Assembly: GCA_002706885.1 (NCBI GenBank)
Contig: PAKY01000064.1
Location: 1-64,000, forward strand
Length of the DNA: 64,000 bases
Direction of reading: 5' to 3'
DNA from: Phycisphaerae bacterium
GTDB taxonomy: Bacteria; Planctomycetota; Phycisphaerae; Phycisphaerales; UBA1924
Every line of letters begins with the position of its first letter. The stretch's first letter is position 1. The notes under the pieces were generated by a model, which was not told the origin of the DNA, did not search any database, and worked only from the letters and a program-made list of their open reading frames with translations. Of this stretch, positions 34,518-43,835 are shown piece by piece. Position numbers and translations under genes: made by a program.

Positions 34518-35576
34518 CTATCGGCCGTCCGCCGCCCGGGCATCATCCCCGGGCCCCGCCGCGTCCGACACGCACCGAAACCCCGCATGGCTCATCCCGG
34601 AGTCCGGCGTCGTCGCCATCCGAGCGCTCGGGCGGTAGCTCTCGCAGTAGGTCACATGGCAGAGAAACGACCCGCCCTTCTGCACCCGCGAGTCGGCCGA
34701 GTAGGGGTTCCGCGGATCCTTCGTGGTGACGGGCCCCGTCGGGTTCGAGCAACACCCGCCCGGCTCGATCTCATCGGCCCGCTCCACGTATGCGTCGTCG
34801 CGGTACAGGTCCGCCGTCCATTCCCAGACGTTCCCCGCCATGTCATACAGCCCCGCCGCGCTCGGCGGGAACGAACGAACCGGCGCCACGCCCGCGAAAC
34901 CGTCCGCCTCGGTGTTCTCCTGCGGGAACGTGCCCTGCCAGATGTTCGCCATGTGGCGCCCGTCCGGCTCGAGCTCATCACCCCACATGAACCGCTCGGA
35001 CCCAACGTCGATCTTCGCCGCACGCTCCCACTCCGCCTCCGTCGGCAAGCGCTTGCCCGCCCATTCCGCGTAGGCCTTCGCGTCGTGCCACGACACTTGC
35101 GTCACCGGGAGATCGTCTTGGCCTTCGATCGACGACCCGGGCCCCGTCGGCGCCCGCCAACTCGCCCCGTGCACCCACGACCACCAGAGCTGGTGCGCGT
35201 TCAGCGGCACGCCGTGATCGGGCGGCGTGAACACCATCGAGCCCGGCACGAGCATCTCGTCAGGCGGCCTCGGCGTCCCGGGCGGCAACTGCGTCTTCAG
35301 GACCTCCCAGTCCACGGGCCGCTCCGCCGTCGTGACGTATCCCGTGGCCTCGACGAACGCGCGGAACTGCGCGTTCGTCACCTCCGTCTCGTCCATCCAG
35401 AATCCGTCGACACGCACCGAGTGCGCAGGCCGCTCATCGGCGCGCCCGCCCTCCCCTTCCCAACCCATCGTGAACGTCCCGCCCTCGACCCAGACCATCC
35501 CATCGGGACCGCCAAAGCAGGCAATCGATGCAAACGACACCGCGAGCACGGCGACACATGTGCGAAGAGGAGCCAT
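34518..35576 (-). CDS. Exported formylglycine-generating enzyme (FGE/SUMF1 family) with both active-site cysteines
   Basis: FGE converts a cysteine in sulfatases to formylglycine. This 352-residue protein has an N-terminal signal-like segment (residues 1-20, ending SIAC, which is not a canonical lipobox). The FGE-sulfatase domain follows: GMVWVEGGTFTMGWEG, ETEVTNAQFRAFVEATGY, LPVTQVSWHDAKAYAEWAGKRLPTEAEWERAA, MAGNVWEWTADLY. Near the end GGSFLCHVTYCESYRPSAR carries the catalytic pair Cys306 and Cys311, spaced as in true FGEs; many family members that are not FGEs lack them. It lies 33 bases after the GH27-SGNH gene on the same strand, so it is probably in the glycan operon. No sulfatase gene is in the window. 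Confidence 0.85.
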   Translation of the reverse strand: MAPLRTCVAVLAVSFASIACFGGPDGMVWVEGGTFTMGWEGEGGRADERPAHSVRVDGFWMDETEVTNAQFRAFVEATGYVTTAERPVDWEVLKTQLPPGTPRPPDEMLVPGSMVFTPPDHGVPLNAHQLWWSWVHGASWRAPTGPGSSIEGQDDLPVTQVSWHDAKAYAEWAGKRLPTEAEWERAAKIDVGSERFMWGDELEPDGRHMANIWQGTFPQENTEADGFAGVAPVRSFPPSAAGLYDMAGNVWEWTADLYRDDAYVERADEIEPGGCCSNPTGPVTTKDPRNPYSADSRVQKGGSFLCHVTYCESYRPSARMATTPDSGMSHAGFRCVSDAAGPGDDARAADGR

Positions 35577-35609
35577 GACGGACGGTACGCCCCGAGTCAG
35601 TGGCCCGGC

Positions 35610-37874
35610 TCAACGGCCTGCGAGTGCCCGCGCGATCGCGTCCGATACCGCGTCGGCGATCACGCCGCTCCCCGCCGGGAGCATGTGAACGCCGTCCGAC
35701 GTCGTCACGCCCTTCTCGAGCCCGTCCGGATTGTGCTCCGCGAGATACGCGAAGAACGGCCCGCGCAGATCGCAGACCGTCACCCCGTAACGCTCCGCCA
35801 CGCGTCGACCGATCGCGGCGTACTTGTCGAGTTCACCATCCAACTCGTTCGCCCCGCGCGACTTCTCGCCGATCACGCTCGGCGACGCGAGCGCCACCCG
35901 CGTTCCGCTCTCGAGCAACGTCGAGATGAGCTCATCGAGCCCCGACTCGAACGCCTCGGGCGTCGTCCCGCTCGGCGTCGGCTTCTTCCAGTGCCACACG
36001 TCGTTAATCCCGACGTACACGACAACAAGCGTCGGATCGAGCTCGACCACGTCCTTCTGCACTCGACCGAGCAGGTCCGAGATCTTGTTCCCGCCGATGC
36101 CACGGTTGACAAGCTCGACCTCGAGCCCGGGCCGATCCGAGGCGAGGCGTTCGCGTATCAGATCGATGTACTGACCGCCCTGCGTGATCGAATCGCCGAA
36201 GAAGACGATCCGATCGCCATCCCGAAGCGGCGTCGTTGGGCGATAGAGGGCGTCCGGATCGGCCGTCAGCATCGTCGTGCTCCACTCCGCGTTCGCGTCC
36301 GCCGGCCAGATCCGAAGCAGTGACACACCGTGCGGTCGCACGCGCGAGCGTACCGCGCCCGACGCATCCGCCAGGTCTGACTGGCGCCACAAGTCACGGA
36401 CCCGCGCGGTCCCCGTGATGCCGAGCGTCGAGAAGTCCGCGACCACCTCGGCGCTCTCGTCCGAACGGTTGAACAGGCCGACCGCGATCGACCCGTCGCT
36501 CATCGGCTTCGCGATCACGCGCGTGTCACCCTCGCTCGCGACCGTCCGGGCCATCAGGCCGAGCGAATCCCGATTCACCGCGAGGACCTCGTCGTTGGTG
36601 AGCAGGCTCAGCGTAAAACGATCGATCCGCTCGACCGGGCATCCGATCAGCAGCGGCGATGACCAGAGGCACCACAGCGAGATGTGCGTGTACTGCTCGT
36701 CGGGCGTCAGCCCCGACGCCGCCGGCTCGCCCGACCAGCTCACGTCGCCGACGACCAGCATGTCCGCGTCCGGGAAGAACCCCGGGCGCGTGTACGGTCG
36801 CCAACGCTCGTGGCGGTCCCAGATCTCCACGAGCCCCCACGCCCAGTCCTCGTACGGCCAGTCCGCCGCCTTCGTCCAACGGTCGCGGATGTCGCCCGTT
36901 GTGCGCGCCACGTTGCTCAGCGCCGAGAGTTCCGAAGCGTGCTCGAAGGGCGCCGAGTTGGAGAGCGAAAGCGTGATGTCCCGCCCGGTGGCGTTCAACG
37001 CCTCGCGGATCCGCCTGGTCGTCGGCGGATCGTTGGGATGCCAGTCGTACTTGAGGTAGTCGAACCCCCAGTCCGCGAACTGCGCCGCGTCGTTCTCGAC
37101 AAAGCTGTACGCACCGATGCGCTTCTCGTCGCGCAGCGATTCGTCCCACGAGCCGTCCTCGCGGTCGCTCGAGCCACCGATGTACCGCGCGTAGGAGGAA
37201 ATCCACGGCGTCGAATAGATCCCCGCCTTCAGGCCCGCGTCGTGGACCTTCTCGACGAACCCCGCCATATCGGGGAACCGCTCGTTCGGCACGATCGCGT
37301 GGTGCTCACCGCCCCGCGCGTTGCCCTGCCACGTGTCGTCGATGTTGATGAACGTCCAGCCGTGGTCGATCAGCCCCGACCGCACGAACGCGTCTGCCGA
37401 CGCCTCGACGTTCGCCTGCGTGACCTTCCAGCTCCAGCAGTTCCACGAGTTCCACCCGAGCGGCGGCGTGAGCCCCGTCGTCTCGCCGATCCGAAACACG
37501 ATCTCCGCCTCAGCCGTCCCGAGATCGTTCGCGGCGCGGACCGTCACCGGATAGTCGCCGGCCTCGTCGATCGCGCCGAGGATCACGCCGCTGTCGGGAT
37601 CGATGCGCAGTCCCCTCGGCAGATCAGCTTCGTAGCGGATCGGCGCTGCGCCGCTCGCGGGGACCTTGAAACGCACGGGCGACCCGGGGCGGACGCCGAA
37701 GACGCGCGCGCCATTGATCCGCGGCTCGCGCGGCGGGCGCGGCGTGAGGATGTGCCGATCGTTCGCGTTCGACTCGACCCACTCGGGCCATGGCATGCGT
37801 TCCGGTTCCCGCGCATTTGCCGAGCCGCTCCCCATCACCACGAGACACATGAACACCATCGCGATCGTCTTCAT
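35610..37874 (-). CDS. Exported alpha-galactosidase (GH27) fused to an SGNH/GDSL esterase
   Basis: A 754-residue secreted two-enzyme protein. A signal peptide (MKTIAMVFMCLVVMGSGSANA) is followed by a putative Ig-like domain (~55-130, YEADLPRGLRIDPDSGVILG). A GH27 catalytic domain spans ~135-520: PPLGWNSWNCW, FINIDDTWQG, YLKYDW with nucleophile Asp277, and TTGDI with acid/base Asp328. The last ~210 residues are an SGNH hydrolase: FFGDSITQ with Ser562, NRGIGGNKISD, VYVGINDVWHW and SDGVHML with the Asp-His pair. Predicted to remove alpha-galactosyl side groups and an ester (for example acetyl) from a polysaccharide such as acetylated galactomannan. It sits between GH26 and FGE genes, with 33-base gaps on each side. 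Confidence 0.9.
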   Translation of the reverse strand: MKTIAMVFMCLVVMGSGSANAREPERMPWPEWVESNANDRHILTPRPPREPRINGARVFGVRPGSPVRFKVPASGAAPIRYEADLPRGLRIDPDSGVILGAIDEAGDYPVTVRAANDLGTAEAEIVFRIGETTGLTPPLGWNSWNCWSWKVTQANVEASADAFVRSGLIDHGWTFINIDDTWQGNARGGEHHAIVPNERFPDMAGFVEKVHDAGLKAGIYSTPWISSYARYIGGSSDREDGSWDESLRDEKRIGAYSFVENDAAQFADWGFDYLKYDWHPNDPPTTRRIREALNATGRDITLSLSNSAPFEHASELSALSNVARTTGDIRDRWTKAADWPYEDWAWGLVEIWDRHERWRPYTRPGFFPDADMLVVGDVSWSGEPAASGLTPDEQYTHISLWCLWSSPLLIGCPVERIDRFTLSLLTNDEVLAVNRDSLGLMARTVASEGDTRVIAKPMSDGSIAVGLFNRSDESAEVVADFSTLGITGTARVRDLWRQSDLADASGAVRSRVRPHGVSLLRIWPADANAEWSTTMLTADPDALYRPTTPLRDGDRIVFFGDSITQGGQYIDLIRERLASDRPGLEVELVNRGIGGNKISDLLGRVQKDVVELDPTLVVVYVGINDVWHWKKPTPSGTTPEAFESGLDELISTLLESGTRVALASPSVIGEKSRGANELDGELDKYAAIGRRVAERYGVTVCDLRGPFFAYLAEHNPDGLEKGVTTSDGVHMLPAGSGVIADAVSDAIARALAGR

Positions 37875-37907
37875 CGTGATTCGTTCTCCCTGGGAATGTC
37901 TGGGCGT

Positions 37908-39710
37908 TTACTGGCAGCCCGCGAGCAGTTCAGCCATGAACGCGTTGACGTCGTCGCCATCGAGCACGCCGATCGGCGCCGCGACATCCGCCGCGCCGCA
38001 CTGGGCGGGCTCGGTGAGCGGGCTGATCCGGAGCGTCGCGTTCTGAAACGCGTTCGCGCCGTAGAGCTGGACGCCCCACCCGCGGACATCGCTTGGGTGT
38101 GCGAGCGTCTGCGGATCGATCGAGAGTGCGTTCTCGACCGCGGTCGCAACCCCCGCGACGGGCCCCTCGTGCCAGACCCACCCGGGTCCAGTCTGGGCAA
38201 AGAGAACGCCGCTGCTGAATGACTGACTGACCGGCTCGACGAAGAGTCCGAGGGCCGCGAAGCCCGAGGCGCTCACAGCGCGGGTGGACTGGATCGCGAC
38301 GAACCCCTCGGACGAGGCGGTCACTGAGACGAGCACCGCGTCGTTGCCGTCGGGCGAGACGCTGTTCACCGACCCGAGCCACGCGGTCTGAAAGCCGAGT
38401 AGGTCGCTCTGATCGATCGGCGAGTCCGTGCCGCCGTCGCACCCGGCCCCGAACCGGCGGGCGTACTCGATGGCGTCGAACGCGTCGGCGACGCCTATCG
38501 GTTCGGCGATATCGGAGGACGAGCATCGCGCCACCGTCGCGTAGATGTCGCCGAACTCGGCGCGCATCTCGGCGAAGTGGTTGATCTCATCGGTCGCGAG
38601 GAAGGCGTTGAAGTCGGCTCGGGCCGCAGCGGGCGCGTTCGGGGGCGGGATGTAGAACTGGTCGGCGCCCCAGTTCGCCCACGTCAGGGCGTAGGCGACA
38701 TCGCTCGCCGAGGGCGCGAGCTCGGCGTAGACGCGACCGTGCCACCAGTCGTTGCCCGCGCCGCCCGCCTGCGCGAGGCCCTGGGCGCCCATCTCGGTGT
38801 AGGCGACGATCTTGCCGTCGGCCTGACCACGCGTTATCGCGTAGCTGAGGGGCGTCGAGAACTCGGGGTTCTGATCGAACGGGCTCCGGTACTGATCGCC
38901 GCCGCAGATGTCGACGTAGTCGGCCTGGTACCAGCGGTCGTAGTAGTTCTGGCTGCTTGGCCAGTTCGGGCTGTAAGCCCAAAGCAGGTTGTGGAGGTTC
39001 CTGGTATCGCGGAAATACTCGACGGTCATGCGCCAGAGCGCCATGTACTCCTCGGGCGATGACCAGTTCCACCAGAAGCCCGCGGTGGCCTGGCCGCTGC
39101 CGTTGACCTGGAGGAAGCCAGGCTCGTGGTACGGACGCATGATGATCGGGATGGGCGTGCCGTCAGCGTGGAGTTGCTCGAGCATGTCGGCGAAGGGGTC
39201 GAGGTAGTTGTCGACGTAATGGTCGTGCAGGTCGCCTCCGGGGAGGAGCCTCGGAACCGCGGGCTCGTCGTCGTGGCGGTCGTAGTTGTTGCCAGGCTGT
39301 CCTTCGAGCGCGGGGTTGGGAAGGTGCCAGCAGAAGCCGATGAACGCGCCCTCCTCGTACTGCTGGCGGATGCGGTTCACGGCGGCGAAGTTCGTCGTGT
39401 AGTTCCCTGCGGATCCGTTGAGGGCGACGATCCAGTCCCACTCATGAAACGCGGGGCGGGAGCCCGCGGTGGCTTCCCAGTCTGAGATGACGACCTGGCC
39501 CGTGTTCTGCACGGCGCTGGCCCAGTCGGCGAGGTGCTGGCCGAACTGGATGGTCGGCGCGGCGGTCATCGCCTGGAGCGCCGCGTGGAGCGAGCGGGTC
39601 TCGGCGGTGAGATCGGGGTCGATCGGCTCAGCGCTCGGCGTTGGCCCCGCGTACGCGTGTACGGCGGCGAGCGTGATGGCGAGGGCGGCGGCGTCGCGGA
39701 TGCGGTTCAT
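37908..39710 (-). CDS. Exported GH26 beta-mannanase with split GC-type dockerin modules
   Basis: A 600-residue secreted glycoside hydrolase predicted to cut beta-1,4-mannan internally. The ATG at 39710 gives a signal peptide (MNRIRDAAALAITLAAVHAYA) and follows GGGAG; upstream frame is unconserved. GH26 signatures: QFGQHLADW near 55, IIMRPYHEPGF with acid/base Glu196, GFWWNWSSPEEYMALWR, LLWAYSPNW, and IVAYTEMGAQG with nucleophile Glu306. Residues ~396-424 (RCSSSDIAEPIGVADAFDAI...GAGC) and ~571-600 (QCGAADVAAPIGVLDGDDV...AGCQ) are two dockerin-like halves flanking a beta-sandwich domain. First gene of a GH26, GH27-SGNH, FGE operon. Mannan is the commonest GH26 substrate, but others exist. Confidence 0.88.
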   Translation of the reverse strand: MNRIRDAAALAITLAAVHAYAGPTPSAEPIDPDLTAETRSLHAALQAMTAAPTIQFGQHLADWASAVQNTGQVVISDWEATAGSRPAFHEWDWIVALNGSAGNYTTNFAAVNRIRQQYEEGAFIGFCWHLPNPALEGQPGNNYDRHDDEPAVPRLLPGGDLHDHYVDNYLDPFADMLEQLHADGTPIPIIMRPYHEPGFLQVNGSGQATAGFWWNWSSPEEYMALWRMTVEYFRDTRNLHNLLWAYSPNWPSSQNYYDRWYQADYVDICGGDQYRSPFDQNPEFSTPLSYAITRGQADGKIVAYTEMGAQGLAQAGGAGNDWWHGRVYAELAPSASDVAYALTWANWGADQFYIPPPNAPAAARADFNAFLATDEINHFAEMRAEFGDIYATVARCSSSDIAEPIGVADAFDAIEYARRFGAGCDGGTDSPIDQSDLLGFQTAWLGSVNSVSPDGNDAVLVSVTASSEGFVAIQSTRAVSASGFAALGLFVEPVSQSFSSGVLFAQTGPGWVWHEGPVAGVATAVENALSIDPQTLAHPSDVRGWGVQLYGANAFQNATLRISPLTEPAQCGAADVAAPIGVLDGDDVNAFMAELLAGCQ

Positions 39711-39817
39711 GCGCAGCTTCTCCCGTGCTGATGATCGTTTGGCGATGACAAGGGGCCACCGCGAAGCCCGCTCCCACCCGGCGTCGATGGGAGCGAGGAT
39801 ACCATACATGAATACGT

Positions 39818-39839
39818 CGATGAAAATATTTTCTCATCG
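39818..39839. promoter_or_regulatory. AT-rich inverted repeat upstream of the GH26 operon
   Basis: CGATG at 39818-39822 and CATCG at 39835-39839 flank an AT-rich core containing AAAATATTTT, in the 176-base gap before the GH26 start. Locally low GC and dyad symmetry suggest an operator or promoter region. It does not match the LacI-type motif seen at 50928, and no good -35/-10 pair could be fixed. Confidence 0.35.
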
Positions 39840-39886
39840 GGGTTTCGGCCACTTCTGGGGTTCTGTATAGTCATTCGGTTCCCCGT

Positions 39887-41185
39887 TCAGGCGCCTGTTC
39901 CGTGGCGCGACGCTACGAGCGAGAGACAGCGGGTGGTGTGGTAGCACGATTTCCAGTTCGAGGCCTTCACGCCGCCATGCTTGCGAACCTCTCCAGACGC
40001 GTCGGTCGCCCACCACCAGCCGCCGCGCACGTAGTCAACGAGATGTCCATTTGCGAATCGCTGGACGCCTTCGAGGGCATTGGTGAGGCGTTTGCGGTCG
40101 GCATCGAGAAGCGGGTCAACGTCATCGGGTCGTGCACTGACAAGCAGATCGAGCGTGTTCATCGCTTCGGCCTGCGCCCACCAGATCTTGTCGCGGACGA
40201 GCGCGGGCCTGGACGCGGGGCCTTCGCTGAACAGACCGCCGTGTTCGGCGTCGAAACCGAAGGTCGTCGCGTGGCGCGCGATGCGGTCGGCCACGCGCCA
40301 CGACGCGCGTCGCTCATCGAGATCGCCGAGTGTCTCGGCGGCGTCGATGAGCAGGAACGCGAGTTCGAGGTCGTGGCCGTACGAGCTGAGCGAAGGCATG
40401 GGAGTCCAGTCCGGCGCGTAGATGGCGTGGACGGAGCCGTCGTGGCCGACGAGGCGATCCCTGAGCAGGTGGAGCAGCACACGGAGGCGATCGCGGACGC
40501 GGTCGGGTCCGCCGGCGCGGATGAGTTCGGCGCAGGCTTCGAGGGCGTGGAGATGGCCGTTGAGCGATCGCATGCCGAAGGGCGTCGAGATCGCGTCAAG
40601 GGCTCCGACGAAGGGCGGATTGGGGACGAGGCCATCGACATCAAGCGGTTCGGCGTAGCCATCGCTCTGCCACGCGACGGCTTCGAGCCAGTCGAAGCTC
40701 TCCACCGCCGCGGTGAGCCATCGATCGGCGTGCTCGAGGCCGGTCCTCGAGGCGTTGGCGAGGGAGAAGATCGCAAATGCCTGTCCGTAGAGGTGCTTGC
40801 CCTCGTTTTCGAGGCGGGCGCCGTCGGCGGTGACGAGCCAGTGGAAGCCGCCGCGGGCGGGGTCGCGGAAGACGTCGAGAAGGGCGGCGGCGGCGCGTTC
40901 GGCGTGGGCGGCGAGCCAGGCGGCGCGGTCGCCGCGTGTGCGCACGAGTTCAGAAGCGGCCCAGAGCATGCGGGCGTGGAAGACAAGGGACTTGTCGCCT
41001 CCGGGCGACGGGCGCCAGTCGGCGTCGAGGTCGGGGACGTAGCCGAAACGCTCGGTGTCGATCGCCGCATCGAAGAGCGGTTCGATCTCTGCCCACAGCA
41101 CGCGTTCGGTCCAATTGGGGTCCAAGGCTGCGGTCCTCCGTTCGCGGGCTGCCAACCGTGGGCGGCGGTTCGCGGGGTCGTTCAT
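39887..41185 (-). CDS. AGE-family epimerase (cellobiose/mannobiose 2-epimerase-like)
   Basis: A 432-residue cytosolic (alpha/alpha)6-barrel enzyme predicted to epimerise the C2 of a reducing-end glucose or mannose, either free or in a disaccharide. The ATG at 41185 gives MNDPANRRPRL; the frame is open far upstream but unconserved. Signature residues: RSLNGHLHALEACAEL, SSYGHDLELAFLLIDA with His271, DKIWWAQAEAMNTL, and NWKSCYHTTR with His416. The SxGHDxE motif is typical of cellobiose 2-epimerase relatives. It is divergent from the beta-mannosidase gene with only 45 bases between the starts, which supports handling of manno-oligosaccharides or mannose. Confidence 0.86.
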   Translation of the reverse strand: MNDPANRRPRLAARERRTAALDPNWTERVLWAEIEPLFDAAIDTERFGYVPDLDADWRPSPGGDKSLVFHARMLWAASELVRTRGDRAAWLAAHAERAAAALLDVFRDPARGGFHWLVTADGARLENEGKHLYGQAFAIFSLANASRTGLEHADRWLTAAVESFDWLEAVAWQSDGYAEPLDVDGLVPNPPFVGALDAISTPFGMRSLNGHLHALEACAELIRAGGPDRVRDRLRVLLHLLRDRLVGHDGSVHAIYAPDWTPMPSLSSYGHDLELAFLLIDAAETLGDLDERRASWRVADRIARHATTFGFDAEHGGLFSEGPASRPALVRDKIWWAQAEAMNTLDLLVSARPDDVDPLLDADRKRLTNALEGVQRFANGHLVDYVRGGWWWATDASGEVRKHGGVKASNWKSCYHTTRCLSLVASRHGTGA

Positions 41186-41230
41186 CGAAGGTAACGCGCC
41201 GTGTTCCCGGCGGATGCCCGTTGATTTGGC

Positions 41231-43831
41231 ATGTTCACGAGAAAGGCGCACAACGTGCGAGATGCAGTCGAAAAGTTTGCCGCGAGGGAGCGGCTGGACC
41301 TGTGCGGGGGGTGGAAGCTTCGCGCGGTCGATGTCGCCGAGGGGGCGCCGGCTTCGATCGGCGGGGCCGAGTTCGACGCGACCGTGCCGGGTTGCGCGCA
41401 CACCGACGTGCTCGCGGCGGGGGTGATCGAGGATCCGTTCGTTGACCGCAACGAGGGCGCCGCGGCTTGGGTTTCGGAGACGACGTGGTCGTATGTGCGC
41501 ACTTTCAACGTTGTACGCGCGTTTGACAGCGATCGGGTGGACCTCGTGTGCGACGGGCTCGACACGCTCGCGGTCATCCGCGTGAACGGGGTGGAGGTCG
41601 GGCGGTCTGAAAACATGCACGTCGCGTATCGGTTCGATGTCCGCGACGCGTTGCGCGCCGGCGAGAACGAGATCGAGATCGTGTTCGAGGCGGCGCTGCC
41701 CGCGGCGCGGCGGCTTGCGGCCGAACATGGCGATCTGCCGATCGGACCGCTCGGGACGAACCCGATGCAGCCTCACAACGCGATCCGGAAGATGGCGTGC
41801 TCGTACGGGTGGGACTGGGGGCCCGCGCTTCCGTCGGTGGGTGTGTGGCGTCCGATCGCGATCGAGGCGTGGTCGGGCGCACGGATCGCTTCGGTGCGTC
41901 CATTGGTGCGTGTGGCCGAGCCCGAGACGGCGCTGATCGAGGCGTTCGTGGATCTCGAGCGGTTCGGCGACGACGGTGTGGTCGTCGAGCTTGCGCTGCG
42001 GGACTCGGACGGCGCAGTTGCGGCGCGGGCGTCGGTCGACGCGGGAGTCGGGACGACGACTGTGTCGGCTGACCTGAGCATCTCGCGACCGAGGCTGTGG
42101 TGGCCCGCGGGGTACGGGGACCAGCACTTGTACACGCTGGACGCGACGGTTCGGCGGGGCAGCGAGACGCTCGACGCGTGGTCAAAGTCGGTGGGCGTGC
42201 GGACAGTCGATCTGGTCAATGAACCGGAGCCCAACGCGGAGGACCCGAAGAGCGAGTTGATGTATCTGCGGGTGAACGGGCGGCGGGTGTTCTGCAAGGG
42301 GGCGAACTGGATCCCGGACGACTGTTTCCCGACGCGGATCACTCCGGAGCGGTACCGCGAGCGTGTGCGTCAGGCGGCGGACGCGAACATGAACATGCTG
42401 CGCGTGTGGGGCGGTGGGATCTACGAGTCGGAGGTGTTCTACGACGCGTGTGATCGGGCGGGTGTGATGGTGTGGCAGGACTTCCTGTGCGCGTGCGCCG
42501 CGTACCACGAGAAGGAGCCGTACTGGTCGTGGTTCGAGGAGGAGGCGCGGCAGAACGTCGCGCGGCTGAGCCGCCACGCGAGTTTGGTGCTGTGGTGCGG
42601 GAACAACGAGTGCGTCGAAGCGGTCGAGGGGTGGGGCGAATTCGAATCGCTGCGCGAGGATCCGTCGATTCCTTGGGGGAAGCGGCTCTACAACGAGTTG
42701 TTCCCCACGGTCGTTCGCGAGGTTGATCCGTCGCGGCCGTACTGGCCCGGCAGCGGTCACTCGACGGCGGAGGGTGATCGGGCGGTGAACGAGCGGACGG
42801 GAGACGTACACATCTGGGATGTGTGGAACGGGGGGAAGAGCGGGTTCGGGTACCTGCGGCATCGCCCGAAGTTCGCGTCGGAGTTCGGGTTTCACGGGCC
42901 GCCGACGTGGGTCGCGATTGAGGAGGCGATCCCCGAGGGCCAGCGGCGGTTCGATTCGCCAGCGATGGTGCACCACAACCGACACGCGGGCGGGCAGGCG
43001 CTCGCGAACACGCGTATGGCAGACTTCTTCGACCCGCCCGCGGACTTTGACGACTGGCTGTACGCGGCGCAGGTCGTGCAGGCGCGGGCGCTCGAGATGG
43101 GGTGCGAGTGGTTCCGCGCCTTGTCGCCCGTGTGCTCGGGTTCGCTGTACTGGCAGCTCAACGACTGCTGGCCTGTCGCGAGTTGGGCGGCGATCGATGG
43201 GATGGGTCGGCCGAAGCCGCTGTGGTTCGCGACGCGCCGGTTCTATCGGCCGCGGCTCGCGACGATCCGCCCGACGCGACCGACCGAGCTCGGGGCGGCG
43301 TGCGACGAGCTGTCGCTCTACCTGCACAACGACTCGAATGGGGGTTGGGGCGGGGAGTTCTCCGTTGAAGCTCGCTCGGTGCTGGGCGATCAGAAGCGGG
43401 CGCTCGCGGAGGGCGTGTTCGAGGTTGAAGCGCGGGGAGGGCGTCGGTTCGACATGCCGCGGGTGGCGCTCGAGCGGGACGAGTTCCTTGTCGCTCGGGC
43501 GGGGCATGAGCGGGCGTACTGGTTCCCGCACCCGGATCGGGAGATGCCGTACACGGCGGCGGGGATCGAGTGGTCGCTCGCGAGGACGAAGCGCGGGCTG
43601 CGGCTGATCGGATCGTGCGAGACGCTGGTGCGCGATCTGTGCGTGTTCGCGGACCGGCTCGATCCGGAGGCGATGGTGAGCGATCAGCTCATCACGGCGC
43701 TCCCGGGGGACACGATCGAGGTCTCGATCCGGACGGATCGGGACCTGACGCTCGGGGACCTGACGTCGGCGCCCGTGTGTCAGTCGGCGGACCGGTTCGG
43801 CGCCGGGCAGGCGGCGAGGTCGGTACGTTAG
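41231..43831 (+). CDS. GH2 beta-mannosidase
   Basis: An 866-residue enzyme predicted to release mannose from the non-reducing ends of beta-manno-oligosaccharides. No signal peptide is evident, so it is probably cytosolic. The GH2 layout is complete: N-terminal sugar-binding-like domain (~20-200, including GTNPMQPHNAIRKMACSYGWDWGPAL, characteristic of beta-mannosidases), Ig-like domain, and TIM barrel with NWIPDDCFP, RVWGGGIYE, LVLWCGNNE (acid/base Glu460) and KFASEFGFHGPP (nucleophile Glu551). SGSLYWQLNDCWPVASWAAID is also a beta-mannosidase hallmark. The ROK kinase gene follows after 4 bases, so the two are co-transcribed. Confidence 0.93.
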   Translation: MFTRKAHNVRDAVEKFAARERLDLCGGWKLRAVDVAEGAPASIGGAEFDATVPGCAHTDVLAAGVIEDPFVDRNEGAAAWVSETTWSYVRTFNVVRAFDSDRVDLVCDGLDTLAVIRVNGVEVGRSENMHVAYRFDVRDALRAGENEIEIVFEAALPAARRLAAEHGDLPIGPLGTNPMQPHNAIRKMACSYGWDWGPALPSVGVWRPIAIEAWSGARIASVRPLVRVAEPETALIEAFVDLERFGDDGVVVELALRDSDGAVAARASVDAGVGTTTVSADLSISRPRLWWPAGYGDQHLYTLDATVRRGSETLDAWSKSVGVRTVDLVNEPEPNAEDPKSELMYLRVNGRRVFCKGANWIPDDCFPTRITPERYRERVRQAADANMNMLRVWGGGIYESEVFYDACDRAGVMVWQDFLCACAAYHEKEPYWSWFEEEARQNVARLSRHASLVLWCGNNECVEAVEGWGEFESLREDPSIPWGKRLYNELFPTVVREVDPSRPYWPGSGHSTAEGDRAVNERTGDVHIWDVWNGGKSGFGYLRHRPKFASEFGFHGPPTWVAIEEAIPEGQRRFDSPAMVHHNRHAGGQALANTRMADFFDPPADFDDWLYAAQVVQARALEMGCEWFRALSPVCSGSLYWQLNDCWPVASWAAIDGMGRPKPLWFATRRFYRPRLATIRPTRPTELGAACDELSLYLHNDSNGGWGGEFSVEARSVLGDQKRALAEGVFEVEARGGRRFDMPRVALERDEFLVARAGHERAYWFPHPDREMPYTAAGIEWSLARTKRGLRLIGSCETLVRDLCVFADRLDPEAMVSDQLITALPGDTIEVSIRTDRDLTLGDLTSAPVCQSADRFGAGQAARSVR

Positions 43832-43835
43832 AGCC

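Noticed and set aside
34587-38222. Long plus-strand open frames (over 500 codons) opposite the FGE and GH27 genes
   Set aside because: They are Arg/His/Pro-rich mirror frames caused by high GC. The minus-strand frames have signal peptides, catalytic motifs and sensible spacing.
41186-42127. Upstream extension of the AGE-epimerase frame across the beta-mannosidase
   Set aside because: The added ~300 residues are a shadow of the divergent gene; the ATG at 41185 matches the family start.
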